Assembly (NCBI GenBank): GCA_026389955.1
Contig: JAPLGY010000534.1
Location: 1 to 14,375 of the forward strand
Length of the DNA stretch: 14,375 nucleotides
From: Caldilinea sp.
GTDB taxonomy: Bacteria > Chloroflexota > Anaerolineae > Caldilineales > Caldilineaceae
Reading direction: 5' to 3'
This document shows, piece by piece, positions 1-8,404 of the stretch (position 1 is its first letter; each line of letters begins with the position of its first letter). The notes under the pieces were generated by a model. The model saw nothing but the letters and a program-made list of their open reading frames with translations. It was not told where the DNA came from and searched no databases. A program made the position numbers and the translations under genes.

Positions 1-525
1 GTTGCCAACCAGTTTCATCGCAGCACCGCGCGCACTGCCCCCCATATAATGGGTCGTTTCACTCAACAGTTCCAGCAACGGCAGCACCTGTTCATACACC
101 TCCCGCTTGCCCCCCACCACAATCCAGAGAGCACCGTTGGCAGCTTCATTTTTGGACCCAAAAACCGGCGCATCCAAAAAATCTACACCCTTTTCCGCAA
201 ATGCGACAGATTCCTTACGGCTGGTGTCCGGGTGCACCGTGGTCATGTCCAGCACGATCTGACCCGGACGGACCGCATCGATCAGCCGCCCTTCTCCCCA
301 GACCAGCTCTTCCACCGCACTGTCGTCGCTCAAACAGTACAAAATGACCTCTGCGTCCACCACAGCCTGTGCAGGCGTTGCCGCCTGCCGCGCGCCCTGG
401 GCCACCAACGGCGCACACCGCTCTGCCGTGCGGTTCCAGACCGTCACGCGGTGCCCCGCCTTGATCAGATTCGCTGCCATCCCCCTGCCCATGATCCCAA
501 GCCCCAAATAGGCGATCGTGCTCAT
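1..525 (-). CDS. Beta-hydroxyacid dehydrogenase (3-HIBDH / glyoxylate-succinic semialdehyde reductase type), C-terminus off window
   Basis: An NAD(P)-dependent oxidoreductase of the 6-phosphogluconate/3-hydroxyisobutyrate dehydrogenase superfamily; 175 codons are visible. The N-terminus carries the Rossmann motif [13 protein letters not shown] (about residues 8-20). The substrate region [10 protein letters not shown] lies near residues 94-103, and the DAPVFGSK...[10 protein letters not shown] segment follows. DAPVxGSK is the form I associate with glyoxylate/succinic-semialdehyde reductases rather than classic DAPVSGG 3-HIBDHs. The catalytic Lys and its partner Asn are visible in KLVGN at 171-175, right at the window edge. 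The ATG at 525 is preceded by GGGGAG with about 9 bases spacing. It follows the permease gene after 80 bases, so it is probably the last visible gene of the dhaK-ABC operon. The likely job is reduction or oxidation of a small hydroxyacid or semialdehyde made from the imported substrate; the exact substrate is unknown. The all-alpha C-terminal domain lies outside the window. Confidence 0.9.
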   Translation of the reverse strand, partial: MSTIAYLGLGIMGRGMAANLIKAGHRVTVWNRTAERCAPLVAQGARQAATPAQAVVDAEVILYCLSDDSAVEELVWGEGRLIDAVRPGQIVLDMTTVHPDTSRKESVAFAEKGVDFLDAPVFGSKNEAANGALWIVVGGKREVYEQVLPLLELLSETTHYMGGSARGAAMKLVGN

Positions 526-545
526 TTTTGATTGCTCCCCGGAAA

Positions 546-557
546 CTTTTGCAAAAG
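546..557. repeat. 12-bp perfect palindrome in the permease-dehydrogenase gap
   Basis: CTTTTGCAAAAG is its own reverse complement. It sits in the 80-base gap between the permease stop (606) and the dehydrogenase start (525). It could be a small operator or a weak RNA hairpin; no T-tract follows it in the direction of transcription. Confidence 0.4.
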
Positions 558-605
558 ACCCCGCCTGCACGGTCGAGGTTTAGAGACTGCACACCGCTAG
601 ATTGC

Positions 606-1628
606 TCAGGTCGCCCGCTGTTTGCGCCGCTCCACGTAGTCGTTGACCACCATCACGGCCAACAACAGGCCGCCCCAGGCAAATTGACGAAAGAAAATCG
701 CCGCACTGGAACCGGAAAGTTCCAGCATCAGCATGTTGAGACCCGTCGAAAGGAACTGGATGGTCAGCACGGAAAGCACCAGCCCCGCCACTGTGCCAAA
801 CCCCCCTGTGTAGCGAATACCCCCCAAAATCGCAATCAGCACGGTCAACAAGATAAACGAAGAACCATATTCTGGCTTGGCCGAGTTGACACGCGCCAGA
901 AAGATGATCCCAGCAATCCCGGCAACCACCCCGGCCAGCCAGTAGGCACGCATCAACACTTTGACGTCGTCTATCCCAGAAAAAAGCGCCGCACGCAGGT
1001 TGGTGCCCAACATGTAGACGTTGAAGCCATAGCTCGTGCGGTTCAAAAGCACAGCAAAGACAACCGCCAGCACCACAAACACAAGCACAGGGATGGGAAC
1101 GCCGGCCACCGCACCGTTGCCGATGAACGCCAGCTGCGTCGTCGTGATCGCCGGTCCGCCGGTGATCACATACGAAAGCCCCGTATACAACGAGCTCGTG
1201 CCCAGTGTCGCCAAAATCGGCGTGATCCCAGCCCGTGCCACCAACAGCCCGTTGAGCAACCCACAGGCCGACGCCACCACCAGCGCAGCCAACATGGCCA
1301 GCGGGATCGACAGCTCCAGCGCCAAACCCGCCCCCCCCTCGCCCGACAGACGGGTCAACAACAGCGCAGCGGCAATCGCCGACAAATTGGCGGTTCCGAC
1401 GATCGACAGGTCGATCCCCCCCGTCAGCATCGTGATCATAATGGCAAACGCCAGAATCCCAAACTCAGGAAACTGGACCGCCATCGACTGCAGGTTGCGG
1501 ATACTGAAGAATTTGTCCCCCAATACCAGGCTGAACCCGACAAAGATCAACAGCGTGATCACCAACAGACGCAGCGCCTGACTGTCGCCTACCAGACTCC
1601 ATACCGGACGTTTTGTGCTCTGCCCCAT
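606..1628 (-). CDS. RbsC-family ABC sugar transporter permease
   Basis: A 340-residue inner-membrane permease of the branched-chain-amino-acid/ribose type (BPD_transp_2, RbsC/LsrC/RhaP relatives). The first hydrophobic segment is about residues 20-38. The family motif LTGGIDLS is at 68-75, and [18 protein letters not shown] at 134-151 is the conserved segment in the middle of these permeases. The C-terminal half has the usual glycine-rich [14 protein letters not shown] stretch. The length is normal for the family (about 310-350). The ATG at 1628 has a clear GGGGAGG Shine-Dalgarno a few bases upstream, in the 11-base gap after the preceding permease gene. It works with the ATPase and binding-protein genes of the same operon. 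As it is the only intact permease visible, the transporter might be a homodimer if the sister gene is truly broken. Confidence 0.95.
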   Translation of the reverse strand: MGQSTKRPVWSLVGDSQALRLLVITLLIFVGFSLVLGDKFFSIRNLQSMAVQFPEFGILAFAIMITMLTGGIDLSIVGTANLSAIAAALLLTRLSGEGGAGLALELSIPLAMLAALVVASACGLLNGLLVARAGITPILATLGTSSLYTGLSYVITGGPAITTTQLAFIGNGAVAGVPIPVLVFVVLAVVFAVLLNRTSYGFNVYMLGTNLRAALFSGIDDVKVLMRAYWLAGVVAGIAGIIFLARVNSAKPEYGSSFILLTVLIAILGGIRYTGGFGTVAGLVLSVLTIQFLSTGLNMLMLELSGSSAAIFFRQFAWGGLLLAVMVVNDYVERRKQRAT

Positions 1629-1639
1629 GTTTTCCTCCC

Positions 1640-2349
1640 CTACGCTTCTGCCCGGTGATAGCCCCGTTGGCGGACACGCCGGGCCTGCAATGCAGGCAGC
1701 CCTGTACCAATCAGAATGATCAGACCGATCACGACTCGCTGCCAGACGGTCGGTACGCCGATCAGCACCAGGCTGTTGCTGGCGATCACCACCAAAATGA
1801 CGCCCAGCACACTGCCCAGCACACTCCCCCGCCCGCCGGTCAACTGGGCTCCCCCCAGCACCACCGCAGCAATCACGTTCAGTTCCATCCCGACAATATC
1901 CTGCGGATTGGCCTGCCGCGCCAGAGACCCAAAGGTCATCCCCGCCACCCCAGAGAGCAGGCCGACAAAGCCATAGATAAAGTACTGGATGCGTGGCACA
2001 TTGAAACCAGCCCGTTCAGCCGCCTCTCTCGCCCCCCCCAACGCATAGACACCCCGCCCCAGCATGGTGTAGTTGAGCAACAGCCAGACCAACACGATCG
2101 TCCCGAGCGTGATCAAAATCGCCGGATGCAAATTGGCGACGCCGCGCGTCAGCGGAACCTGAATCAACGCCGAACGGGCAAAGGCTTCCATCGCCGCCGG
2201 TACATCGCGAATGATCTGGTTGCCGATCGCAAAGAGCAAAAACCCGTGAAACATGCTCAGGGTGCCCAACGACACGATCAGGGTTGGCAGACGAAACGGA
2301 CGATCGTCGCCGCCACCAACACTTCGTTTCTGCGAAAGAGTCGACTCAC
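1640..2349 (-). pseudogene. RbsC-family ABC permease with internal deletion and frameshift
   Basis: The gene exists in two pieces in different frames. Piece 1 starts at a GTG at 2349, five bases after the ATPase stop. It reads [17 protein letters not shown], a typical N-terminus and start of the first membrane helix, then ends at a TGA at 2278-2280. Piece 2 is open from about 2293 to the stop at 1640 and begins [18 protein letters not shown]. It continues normally through [17 protein letters not shown] and the [14 protein letters not shown] glycine-rich segment to RAEA. In the intact sister permease the matching segment ([11 protein letters not shown]) begins near residue 134. Here only about 18 residues precede it, so roughly 110-115 codons (the first membrane helices and the GGIDLS region) are missing. 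The frame offset requires a loss of 3n+1 bases. The GTG at 2275, inside the second piece, has no Shine-Dalgarno. It is either a real pseudogene or an assembly error. Confidence 0.8.
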
Positions 2350-2354
2350 AGGCT

Positions 2355-3848
2355 TCAGTCCTCGATTAGTTTTGCGGCCAGCGCATTTTCATTGGTTTGA
2401 CGGGGCAGGATCTCCTCGACAATCGTGCCGTTGCGCATCAGCAAAATGCGGTTGCAGATCTGCAGCAGCTCTGGGATATCATCGGAGATCACCAACAGCC
2501 CCATCCCTGCACGGGCCAGCCGCTTGATCAGTTCGTGCAGTTCATTTTTGGAGCCGATATCCACTCCCACCGTCGGGCCGTTGAGAATCATCAGATGGGG
2601 TCTGCTGGCCAGCCATTTGGCCACCACCACCCGCTGCTGGTTGCCGCCCGAAAGGGTTTTGACCGGCAGATCCGGATTGGCCGTCTTGATCCGCAAAGAA
2701 ACTACCCAGTCGTTGATCTGCCGCCGGACTTGAAGCGGATCAGTCAACCCCAACCGCCCACGCAACGTCTCGATCGTACGCACCACCATGTTCCGCCCGA
2801 TCGACTGCTCTAAAAAAAGCCCCTCAGTCAAGCGATCTTCAGGCACATAGCCGATGCCGTGGGCAATTGCATCCTGCACCGACCGGATCAAGGCTGGCTT
2901 GCCATCGATTTCAATGTCGCCGGCTGTCATCGGCAACATCCCAAACAGTGCCAGAGCCAGTTCGGTCCGCCCTGACCCCAACAGCCCGGTCACCCCGACG
3001 ATCTCGTGTGCCTGCAACGCAAAGGAGACGTTCTGCAGCACGCCAGGAACCGCCAGCCCGCGCACACGCAACAGCGCCGTCTGGCCAGGGTCAGGCGTAA
3101 ATTCATAGGCATTCTCCGCAATGCGCTGGCCGGTCATCTCATAAATCAGACGGGCCGTGTCGTATTCTCTGGCCAGGCCGGCGCTGACTACCTGCCCGTT
3201 GCGCATCACCAGGATCGACTGCGAGATCTCCAACACTTCGTTGAGTTTGTGGCTGACAAATAAAAAGGCGATCCCACGCCGCTGCAATTTGCCGATCACG
3301 GTGAACAACGTGCGAATTTCACGCTCGGTCAGCGCACTGGTGGGCTCGTCCATGATGATGAGCCGGGCATTTTGACGCAACGCCTTGGCAATCGCAATCA
3401 GCTGTTTGTTGGCCACCGACATCTCGTCGACCCGAGCGTCGAGGGGCAAGTGCACCTCAAGCTGGCCGATGGCTTCCTGAGCCACCTGGCGCACATGGGC
3501 CCAGTTGACGAACTTCCGCCCGGCCGCCAGCTGCTCGTTGAGCGCAATGTTCTCAGAGACGGTCAGGTTGGGGAAAAGCGAAAAATCCTGGTAGATCACC
3601 TGAATCCCCTCCCGGATCGAGTCGATCGGGTGCAGACGCTCGTAGAGCGTGCCGCCAATCTCTACCGTGCCGCTGTCTCGCGGGTATACCCCTGCAATGA
3701 TCTTGATCAAAGTCGACTTGCCACAGCCATTCTCCCCAACCAGGCAGTGGACAGTGCCCTCTTCCAAGGTCACGCTGACATCCTGCAAGGCGCGCACACC
3801 CGCAAATGATTTGTGAATACCGGCAAGACGTACAATTGGTTTGGCCAT
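2355..3848 (-). CDS. Sugar ABC transporter ATPase, two nucleotide-binding domains (RbsA/LsrA/RhaT type)
   Basis: A 497-residue cytoplasmic ATPase with two tandem ABC domains, the usual length for RbsA-type proteins. Domain 1 has Walker [10 protein letters not shown] (38-46), the variant signature MSVANKQ (143-149), Walker B LIIMDEPT (163-170) and the switch His in VSH (200). Domain 2 has a [11 protein letters not shown]-loop (Arg 294 in place of Lys, usual for this family) and LSGGNQQ (399-405). Its Walker B-like segment reads [12 protein letters not shown], so Asn423-Gly424 stand where Asp-Glu is normal, and the H-loop region reads SDD. Domain 2 therefore looks non-hydrolytic. I chose the ATG at 3848 (MAKPIVRL) because homology begins at once. 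The longer in-frame TTG start at 3893 adds 15 unlikely residues. It energises import together with the binding protein and permeases around it. Confidence 0.95.
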   Translation of the reverse strand: MAKPIVRLAGIHKSFAGVRALQDVSVTLEEGTVHCLVGENGCGKSTLIKIIAGVYPRDSGTVEIGGTLYERLHPIDSIREGIQVIYQDFSLFPNLTVSENIALNEQLAAGRKFVNWAHVRQVAQEAIGQLEVHLPLDARVDEMSVANKQLIAIAKALRQNARLIIMDEPTSALTEREIRTLFTVIGKLQRRGIAFLFVSHKLNEVLEISQSILVMRNGQVVSAGLAREYDTARLIYEMTGQRIAENAYEFTPDPGQTALLRVRGLAVPGVLQNVSFALQAHEIVGVTGLLGSGRTELALALFGMLPMTAGDIEIDGKPALIRSVQDAIAHGIGYVPEDRLTEGLFLEQSIGRNMVVRTIETLRGRLGLTDPLQVRRQINDWVVSLRIKTANPDLPVKTLSGGNQQRVVVAKWLASRPHLMILNGPTVGVDIGSKNELHELIKRLARAGMGLLVISDDIPELLQICNRILLMRNGTIVEEILPRQTNENALAAKLIED

Positions 3849-3940
3849 GAATGCGTTGCCCTGGCAAGAAGCCGGTCGCAGCACGACCTGCAACCCGGCG
3901 ACCGAAAAAAGATTTTAATTTTTGGGGCAGACCAGCCAGA

Positions 3941-3976
3941 GAGCTGGTGTTTCAGATGACAGCGAAACACCAGCTC
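3941..3976 (-). promoter_or_regulatory. Intercistronic stem-loop between binding-protein and ATPase genes
   Basis: Perfect 13-bp inverted repeat: GAGCTGGTGTTTC (3941-3953) and GAAACACCAGCTC (3964-3976) with a 10-base loop. In the minus-strand transcript it lies just after the binding-protein gene and before the ATPase gene. No U-tract follows, so a stabilising or attenuating hairpin that lets the binding protein be made in excess is more likely than a full terminator. That role is common in ABC operons; here it is inferred. Confidence 0.7.
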
Positions 3977-3987
3977 CCCCCCTGCTA

Positions 3988-4007
3988 CAGAACTGCGCGC
4001 AGTTCTG
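3988..4007. repeat. 20-bp perfect palindrome just after the binding-protein stop
   Basis: CAGAACTGCGCGCAGTTCTG equals its own reverse complement. It starts 5 bases downstream of the binding-protein stop codon (4013-4015) and 11 bases before the larger stem-loop at 3941-3976. As RNA it folds into a tight GC-rich hairpin, so the 3' end of the binding-protein message would carry two adjacent hairpins. Confidence 0.75.
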
Positions 4008-4012
4008 CGGCT

Positions 4013-5065
<1,053 letters not shown>

Positions 5066-5128
5066 AGTTGTTTGCTCCTTGAACTACAAAATTGAAAAGT
5101 TTTACAACATTCGAACATCTATCGACTG

Positions 5129-5142
5129 CGGGCCATCGCCCG
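5129..5142 (-). promoter_or_regulatory. Small GC hairpin between dhaL and the binding-protein gene
   Basis: CGGGC-CATC-GCCCG forms a 5-bp stem with a 4-base loop immediately after the dhaL stop (5144-5146), in a 78-base gap that is otherwise A/T-rich. No T-tract follows directly. It is a possible partial terminator or processing site, and the A/T-rich stretch after it could hold a secondary promoter, though I find no convincing -35/-10 pair. Confidence 0.4.
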
Positions 5143-5143
5143 T

Positions 5144-5773
5144 TCAGCCCAACAACGCGCCCAGCATCAGCACCAACGCCTCACAGCCAGGGTCTACCTT
5201 GCCTTCGGTGCGCTCCCCCACCCAGCCGGCCCGCCCGATTTTGCTGCGCAACGGGGTCACACGGTCCCGACCTGCCTGGGCGGCAGCCAGCGCCGCCTGC
5301 CCAGCCTCTGCCACACTTTTTCCAGCCGCCACGGCAGCCCCAAATGCCTCGGCAGCCGGGTGAAGCGCGTCGATCACAGTCTTGTCGCCCGGCTGTGCCT
5401 TGCCGCGCTCTTGTACACCTGCATCCGCCGCAGCCAGAAACGCAGCCAGATCTTCGCCGGTCAAGGTTGCCTTGCCTGCCACCGCCTTTCCCCCACGCAA
5501 AAGGGCTGTCGCCAGCAGGGTGCCAAACGAAGAGGAACCAGCCCGGTTGGCAGCCATCCCCGCCTTGCCCAACCATTTGCCGAGATCCCCCTCGACCGGC
5601 GTGCTCTCCACAAACGCTTGCAGCGCCAGCCCGATCTTGCTCAGCGTAATCCCGAGGTCGCCGTCGCCCATCTGCTGGTCCAATGCAGTCAGAGCAGCCT
5701 CCTGCGCCACCAATTCGGCACCGATCCGTGCCACTGCAGCGGCCACAGCCGCTCCGTCCAGCCCTGCATTCAT
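5144..5773 (-). CDS. dhaL: Dihydroxyacetone kinase subunit DhaL (ATP-binding)
   Basis: A 209-residue all-alpha nucleotide-binding subunit. The metal/ADP motif GDGDLGIT (about 36-43) supplies the Asp cluster that coordinates the two Mg ions. Further family features are the glycine-rich [15 protein letters not shown] segment, the [15 protein letters not shown] block and the C-terminal [20 protein letters not shown] block. The start at 5773 is one base after the dhaK stop, so the two subunits are translationally coupled. AGGTGG in the dhaK end is the likely Shine-Dalgarno. In-frame codons upstream (GTG at 5791) would only extend it into dhaK. No DhaM phosphocarrier is visible. In PTS-dependent systems DhaL holds ADP that is rephosphorylated by DhaM; without it, ATP/ADP exchange is the simplest assumption. 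Confidence 0.95.
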   Translation of the reverse strand: MNAGLDGAAVAAAVARIGAELVAQEAALTALDQQMGDGDLGITLSKIGLALQAFVESTPVEGDLGKWLGKAGMAANRAGSSSFGTLLATALLRGGKAVAGKATLTGEDLAAFLAAADAGVQERGKAQPGDKTVIDALHPAAEAFGAAVAAGKSVAEAGQAALAAAQAGRDRVTPLRSKIGRAGWVGERTEGKVDPGCEALVLMLGALLG

Positions 5774-5774
5774 C

Positions 5775-6779
<1,005 letters not shown>

Positions 6780-6818
6780 TTTCGAGTCTCCTGCCTGTTG
6801 TTTGGGGATTTCAATAGA

Positions 6819-6832
6819 TTGCTCGCAAGCAA
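6819..6832. repeat. Short inverted repeat in the dhaK leader
   Basis: TTGCT-CGCA-AGCAA has 5-bp arms. A second small palindrome, GACAGACTGTC (odd-centred), lies at 6843-6853. Both fall between the predicted transcription start and the dhaK Shine-Dalgarno, so they could be repressor sites or leader RNA hairpins. Their small size makes chance occurrence quite possible. Confidence 0.3.
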
Positions 6833-6943
6833 GTTTTCTCTGGACAGACTGTCTGGACGCACAGGAGTGCCAGCCACTTCGTCAACCACCTCAGCCGATG
6901 GATGCAAGGCCACATACACCCAATTCTGTCTGGAAACTATTTT

Positions 6944-6970
6944 GTACAGCTGTTATAGCACAAAGTACAG
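6944..6970. repeat. GTACAG direct repeats bracketing the operon -10 box
   Basis: GTACAG occurs at 6944-6949 and again at 6965-6970, 21 bp apart (two helical turns). The copies lie on either side of the predicted minus-strand -10 hexamer. The left copy overlaps the predicted start point and the right copy lies in the -35/-10 spacer. This geometry suits a repressor bound on one face of the helix. Only six bases are shared exactly, so confidence is low. Confidence 0.35.
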
Positions 6971-6980
6971 GTTTTTTCAA
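6952..6980 (-). promoter_or_regulatory. Sigma-70-type promoter for the dhaK-ABC operon
   Basis: On the minus strand TTGAAA (6980-6975) and TATAAC (6957-6952) are separated by exactly 17 bases, each hexamer one to two bases off consensus. The predicted start is near 6945, giving a leader of about 165 bases before dhaK. I see no better candidate between dhaK and the divergent gene. Confidence 0.65.
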
Positions 6981-6986
6981 ATTGTG

Positions 6987-7006
6987 CGTTTGTGTGTGCA
7001 CGAACG
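6987..7006. promoter_or_regulatory. 20-bp near-palindrome between divergent promoters (candidate operator)
   Basis: CGTTTGTG-TGTG-CACGAACG has 8-bp arms that match at 7 of 8 positions. It lies between the two divergent -35 boxes. Its centre (about 6996) is near -51 from the predicted operon start and near -59 from the predicted kinase-gene start, which are positions typical for activator binding. The regulator is not encoded in the window. Confidence 0.5.
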
Positions 7007-7021
7007 GTGTTTTTTGCTGTT

Positions 7022-7049
7022 TTGACAATGCACCCGATTGTGTTATCCT
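7022..7049 (+). promoter_or_regulatory. Sigma-70-type promoter for the leader ORF and RIO kinase gene
   Basis: A perfect TTGACA (7022-7027) and TATCCT (7044-7049) are separated by 16 bases, with a predicted start near 7056. The early leader contains a 7-bp tandem repeat ATCCACT (7056-7069) and two related GTCT..GTAGAA segments (7070-7093). Confidence 0.7.
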
Positions 7050-7109
7050 ACTGTAATCCACTATCCACTGTCTGTAGAAAGTCTTTGTAGAAGAAAGGAG
7101 GGAAACACG

Positions 7110-7172
7110 ATGCACATCACCGTTTTGCAAGTCTATTCTGTTTCTCTTCTGTCCCTGCGCGCGGGCGATTAA
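7110..7172 (+). CDS. 20-residue leader ORF with very strong Shine-Dalgarno
   Basis: ATG to TAA encodes a 20-residue peptide, MHITVLQVYSVSLLSLRAGD. It is preceded by AAAGGAGGG (7094-7102) with 7 bases spacing, the strongest ribosome-binding site in the window and far stronger than that of the kinase gene. It starts about 54 bases after the predicted transcription start and ends 93 bases before the kinase GTG. Leu, Val and Ile make up 8 of 20 residues, but there is no run of one amino acid as in classic biosynthetic attenuators. A downstream tract (7179-7189, eight C then TTT) can pair with the Shine-Dalgarno. I do not recognise the peptide; it may act through its translation rather than its product. 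Confidence 0.45.
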   Translation: MHITVLQVYSVSLLSLRAGD

Positions 7173-7198
7173 CAGCCTCCCCCCCCTTTGGTTGTCTT

Positions 7199-7237
7199 CG
7201 CCATCCACAGGCACAGCATGTCTGCGGCGTTTGTTTG
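7199..7237 (+). terminator. Terminator-like (attenuator?) hairpin between leader ORF and RIO kinase gene
   Basis: CGCC (7199-7202) pairs with GGCG (7226-7229). Inside an asymmetric internal loop, CAGGCA (7208-7213) pairs with TGTCTG (7219-7224), with one G-U pair and a 5-base loop. The T-rich tract TTTGTTTG (7230-7237) follows at once. The stem is modest, so it would be a partial or conditional terminator. Its place after a leader ORF and 28 bases before the kinase start suggests attenuation. Confidence 0.35.
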
Positions 7238-7265
7238 ATTCGACCAAGACCACAGGAGCAGTGCC

Positions 7266-8252
7266 GTGTCTTTCGATTTTGATTCGTTCGACGACGATCC
7301 CTTACCGACAAGCGATCGGTGGAACCTTCGCTCGGCCTCCAGAGCGACCCCCGCAGCGCACAAGCGGCGCAAACCCAAAAAAACTGCGGGACAGATTGTG
7401 GCTGAGCTGGCTGAAGCCCCCCACGTTGCAGAGGATCTCCTGGAGTTCACCTACCAGCCTGCGCGGCACGAAGCGATCTGGCTGCGCGAGTCTCTGCAGC
7501 CCTTTTTTGACCAGGCCCTGATCGAAGATGTGCTGGCACTGGTCAAAGGGGGCAAAGAAGCCAATGTCTATCTCTGTCGGGCGACCCCTCAGCTCGAGAC
7601 CCCCTATCTCGCCGCCAAAGTCTACCGCCCGCGCCAGTTTCGCAACCTGCGCAACGACCAGCTCTACCGCGAGGGGCGGGAGCTGCTCAACAGCCTGGGC
7701 GTTCCGATCAAAAATCGCGACACCCGCGAGATGCGTGCCATCCGCAACAAGACCTCCTACGGCGCCGAGTTGACCCACATCTCTTGGCTGATGTACGAAT
7801 ACTTCACCCTCCAGCGGCTCTACGAACTCGGCGCCGCCGTGCCCAGGCCTTTCAGCGCCGCCGACAACGCGCTCCTGATGGCGTTCATCGGGAATGTTCA
7901 ACAGCCCGCCCCGGTTTTACATGGACAGACGCTCCCCCCGGAAAAAGCAGACCAGCTTTTCCAGGCTGTGCTGAGCAATGTCGAGCTGATGCTGCAACAC
8001 GGTCTTATCCACGGAGACCTCTCCGCCTACAACATTTTGTACTGGGAACAGACGATCACGTTGATCGATTTTCCACAGGTCACGTTGAGCGAAGGCAACC
8101 ACAACGCCTACACTCTCTTGCAGAGAGATGTGCAGCGGGTGTGCGAATATTTTGCCCAACAGGGGGTGCACCAGAACGCGTCGGCGCTGACAGCCCGGCT
8201 GTGGAAACAGCATGTGCGCACAGCCCCCAACCACACCTTGTCCGATGGTTAG
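7266..8252 (+). CDS. RIO-family serine protein kinase
   Basis: A 328-residue atypical protein kinase of the RIO1 type. It shows the RIO ATP-binding loop KGGKEANVYL (94-103), the ATP-contacting Lys in AAKVYR (118), and the catalytic loop HGDLSAYNIL with Asp251 and Asn256. The metal-binding Asp is in LIDFPQ (268). The first 60 or so residues are a basic, low-complexity extension (HKRRKPKK near 32-39) with no recognisable domain. The GTG at 7266 is preceded by AGGAG with 7 bases spacing, and no ATG is better placed. It is transcribed alone, divergently from the sugar operon, and ends in a strong hairpin. Archaeal and eukaryotic RIO kinases act in ribosome maturation; the bacterial role is poorly defined and no ribosomal gene is next to it. 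Family assignment is firm, function is not. Confidence 0.92.
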   Translation: MSFDFDSFDDDPLPTSDRWNLRSASRATPAAHKRRKPKKTAGQIVAELAEAPHVAEDLLEFTYQPARHEAIWLRESLQPFFDQALIEDVLALVKGGKEANVYLCRATPQLETPYLAAKVYRPRQFRNLRNDQLYREGRELLNSLGVPIKNRDTREMRAIRNKTSYGAELTHISWLMYEYFTLQRLYELGAAVPRPFSAADNALLMAFIGNVQQPAPVLHGQTLPPEKADQLFQAVLSNVELMLQHGLIHGDLSAYNILYWEQTITLIDFPQVTLSEGNHNAYTLLQRDVQRVCEYFAQQGVHQNASALTARLWKQHVRTAPNHTLSDG

Positions 8253-8254
8253 AC

Positions 8255-8279
8255 CAGCCCGAGAACCCAGCCCGAGAAC
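8255..8279 (+). repeat. Tandem 12-bp repeat after the kinase stop
   Basis: CAGCCCGAGAAC occurs at 8255-8266 and 8268-8279 (period 13), starting two bases after the kinase stop codon. This is probably a small slippage duplication. A related imperfect direct repeat, GTAAGG(A)CGCCTG..TTTAG, occurs at 8330-8348 and 8389-8408. Confidence 0.55.
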
Positions 8280-8314
8280 AAGGGCGCACACAGAAGTCCC
8301 TCTCCAAACAGACG

Positions 8315-8382
8315 GCCCGCCGCAGCTCTGTAAGGCGCCTGCATTTAGATCAGGTACCCTACAGGGCTGCAGCGGGCGTTTT
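8315..8382 (+). terminator. Large Rho-independent-type terminator, RIO kinase / SDR convergent gap
   Basis: GCCCGC (8315-8320) pairs with GCGGGC (8372-8377). After a C/A mismatch, GCAGCTCTGTA (8322-8332) pairs with TACAGGGCTGC (8360-8370), with one G-T wobble. This is an 18-position stem with a 27-base loop that contains CCTG/CAGG and could fold further. TTTT follows at 8379-8382. It lies between convergent genes, so it may also help stop the SDR transcript, though the minus side has only a weak T stretch. Confidence 0.65.
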
Positions 8383-8404
8383 CGTCCCGTAAGGACGCCT
8401 GACT

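Noticed and set aside
528..2527. Long plus-strand open frames opposite both permeases
   Set aside because: They are Arg/Gln/His-rich and hydrophilic, antisense to hydrophobic permease codons, and without homology I recognise.
2355..3893. Longer ATPase starting at TTG 3893
   Set aside because: The 15 extra residues match nothing in the family and the TTG has no Shine-Dalgarno; the ATG at 3848 starts directly at the homology.
6811..6915. 34-residue minus-strand ORF in the dhaK leader
   Set aside because: It has only a weak GGGTG ahead of its ATG, Trp/Cys-rich composition and no link to dhaK translation. It is less convincing than the 7110-7172 leader ORF on the other strand.
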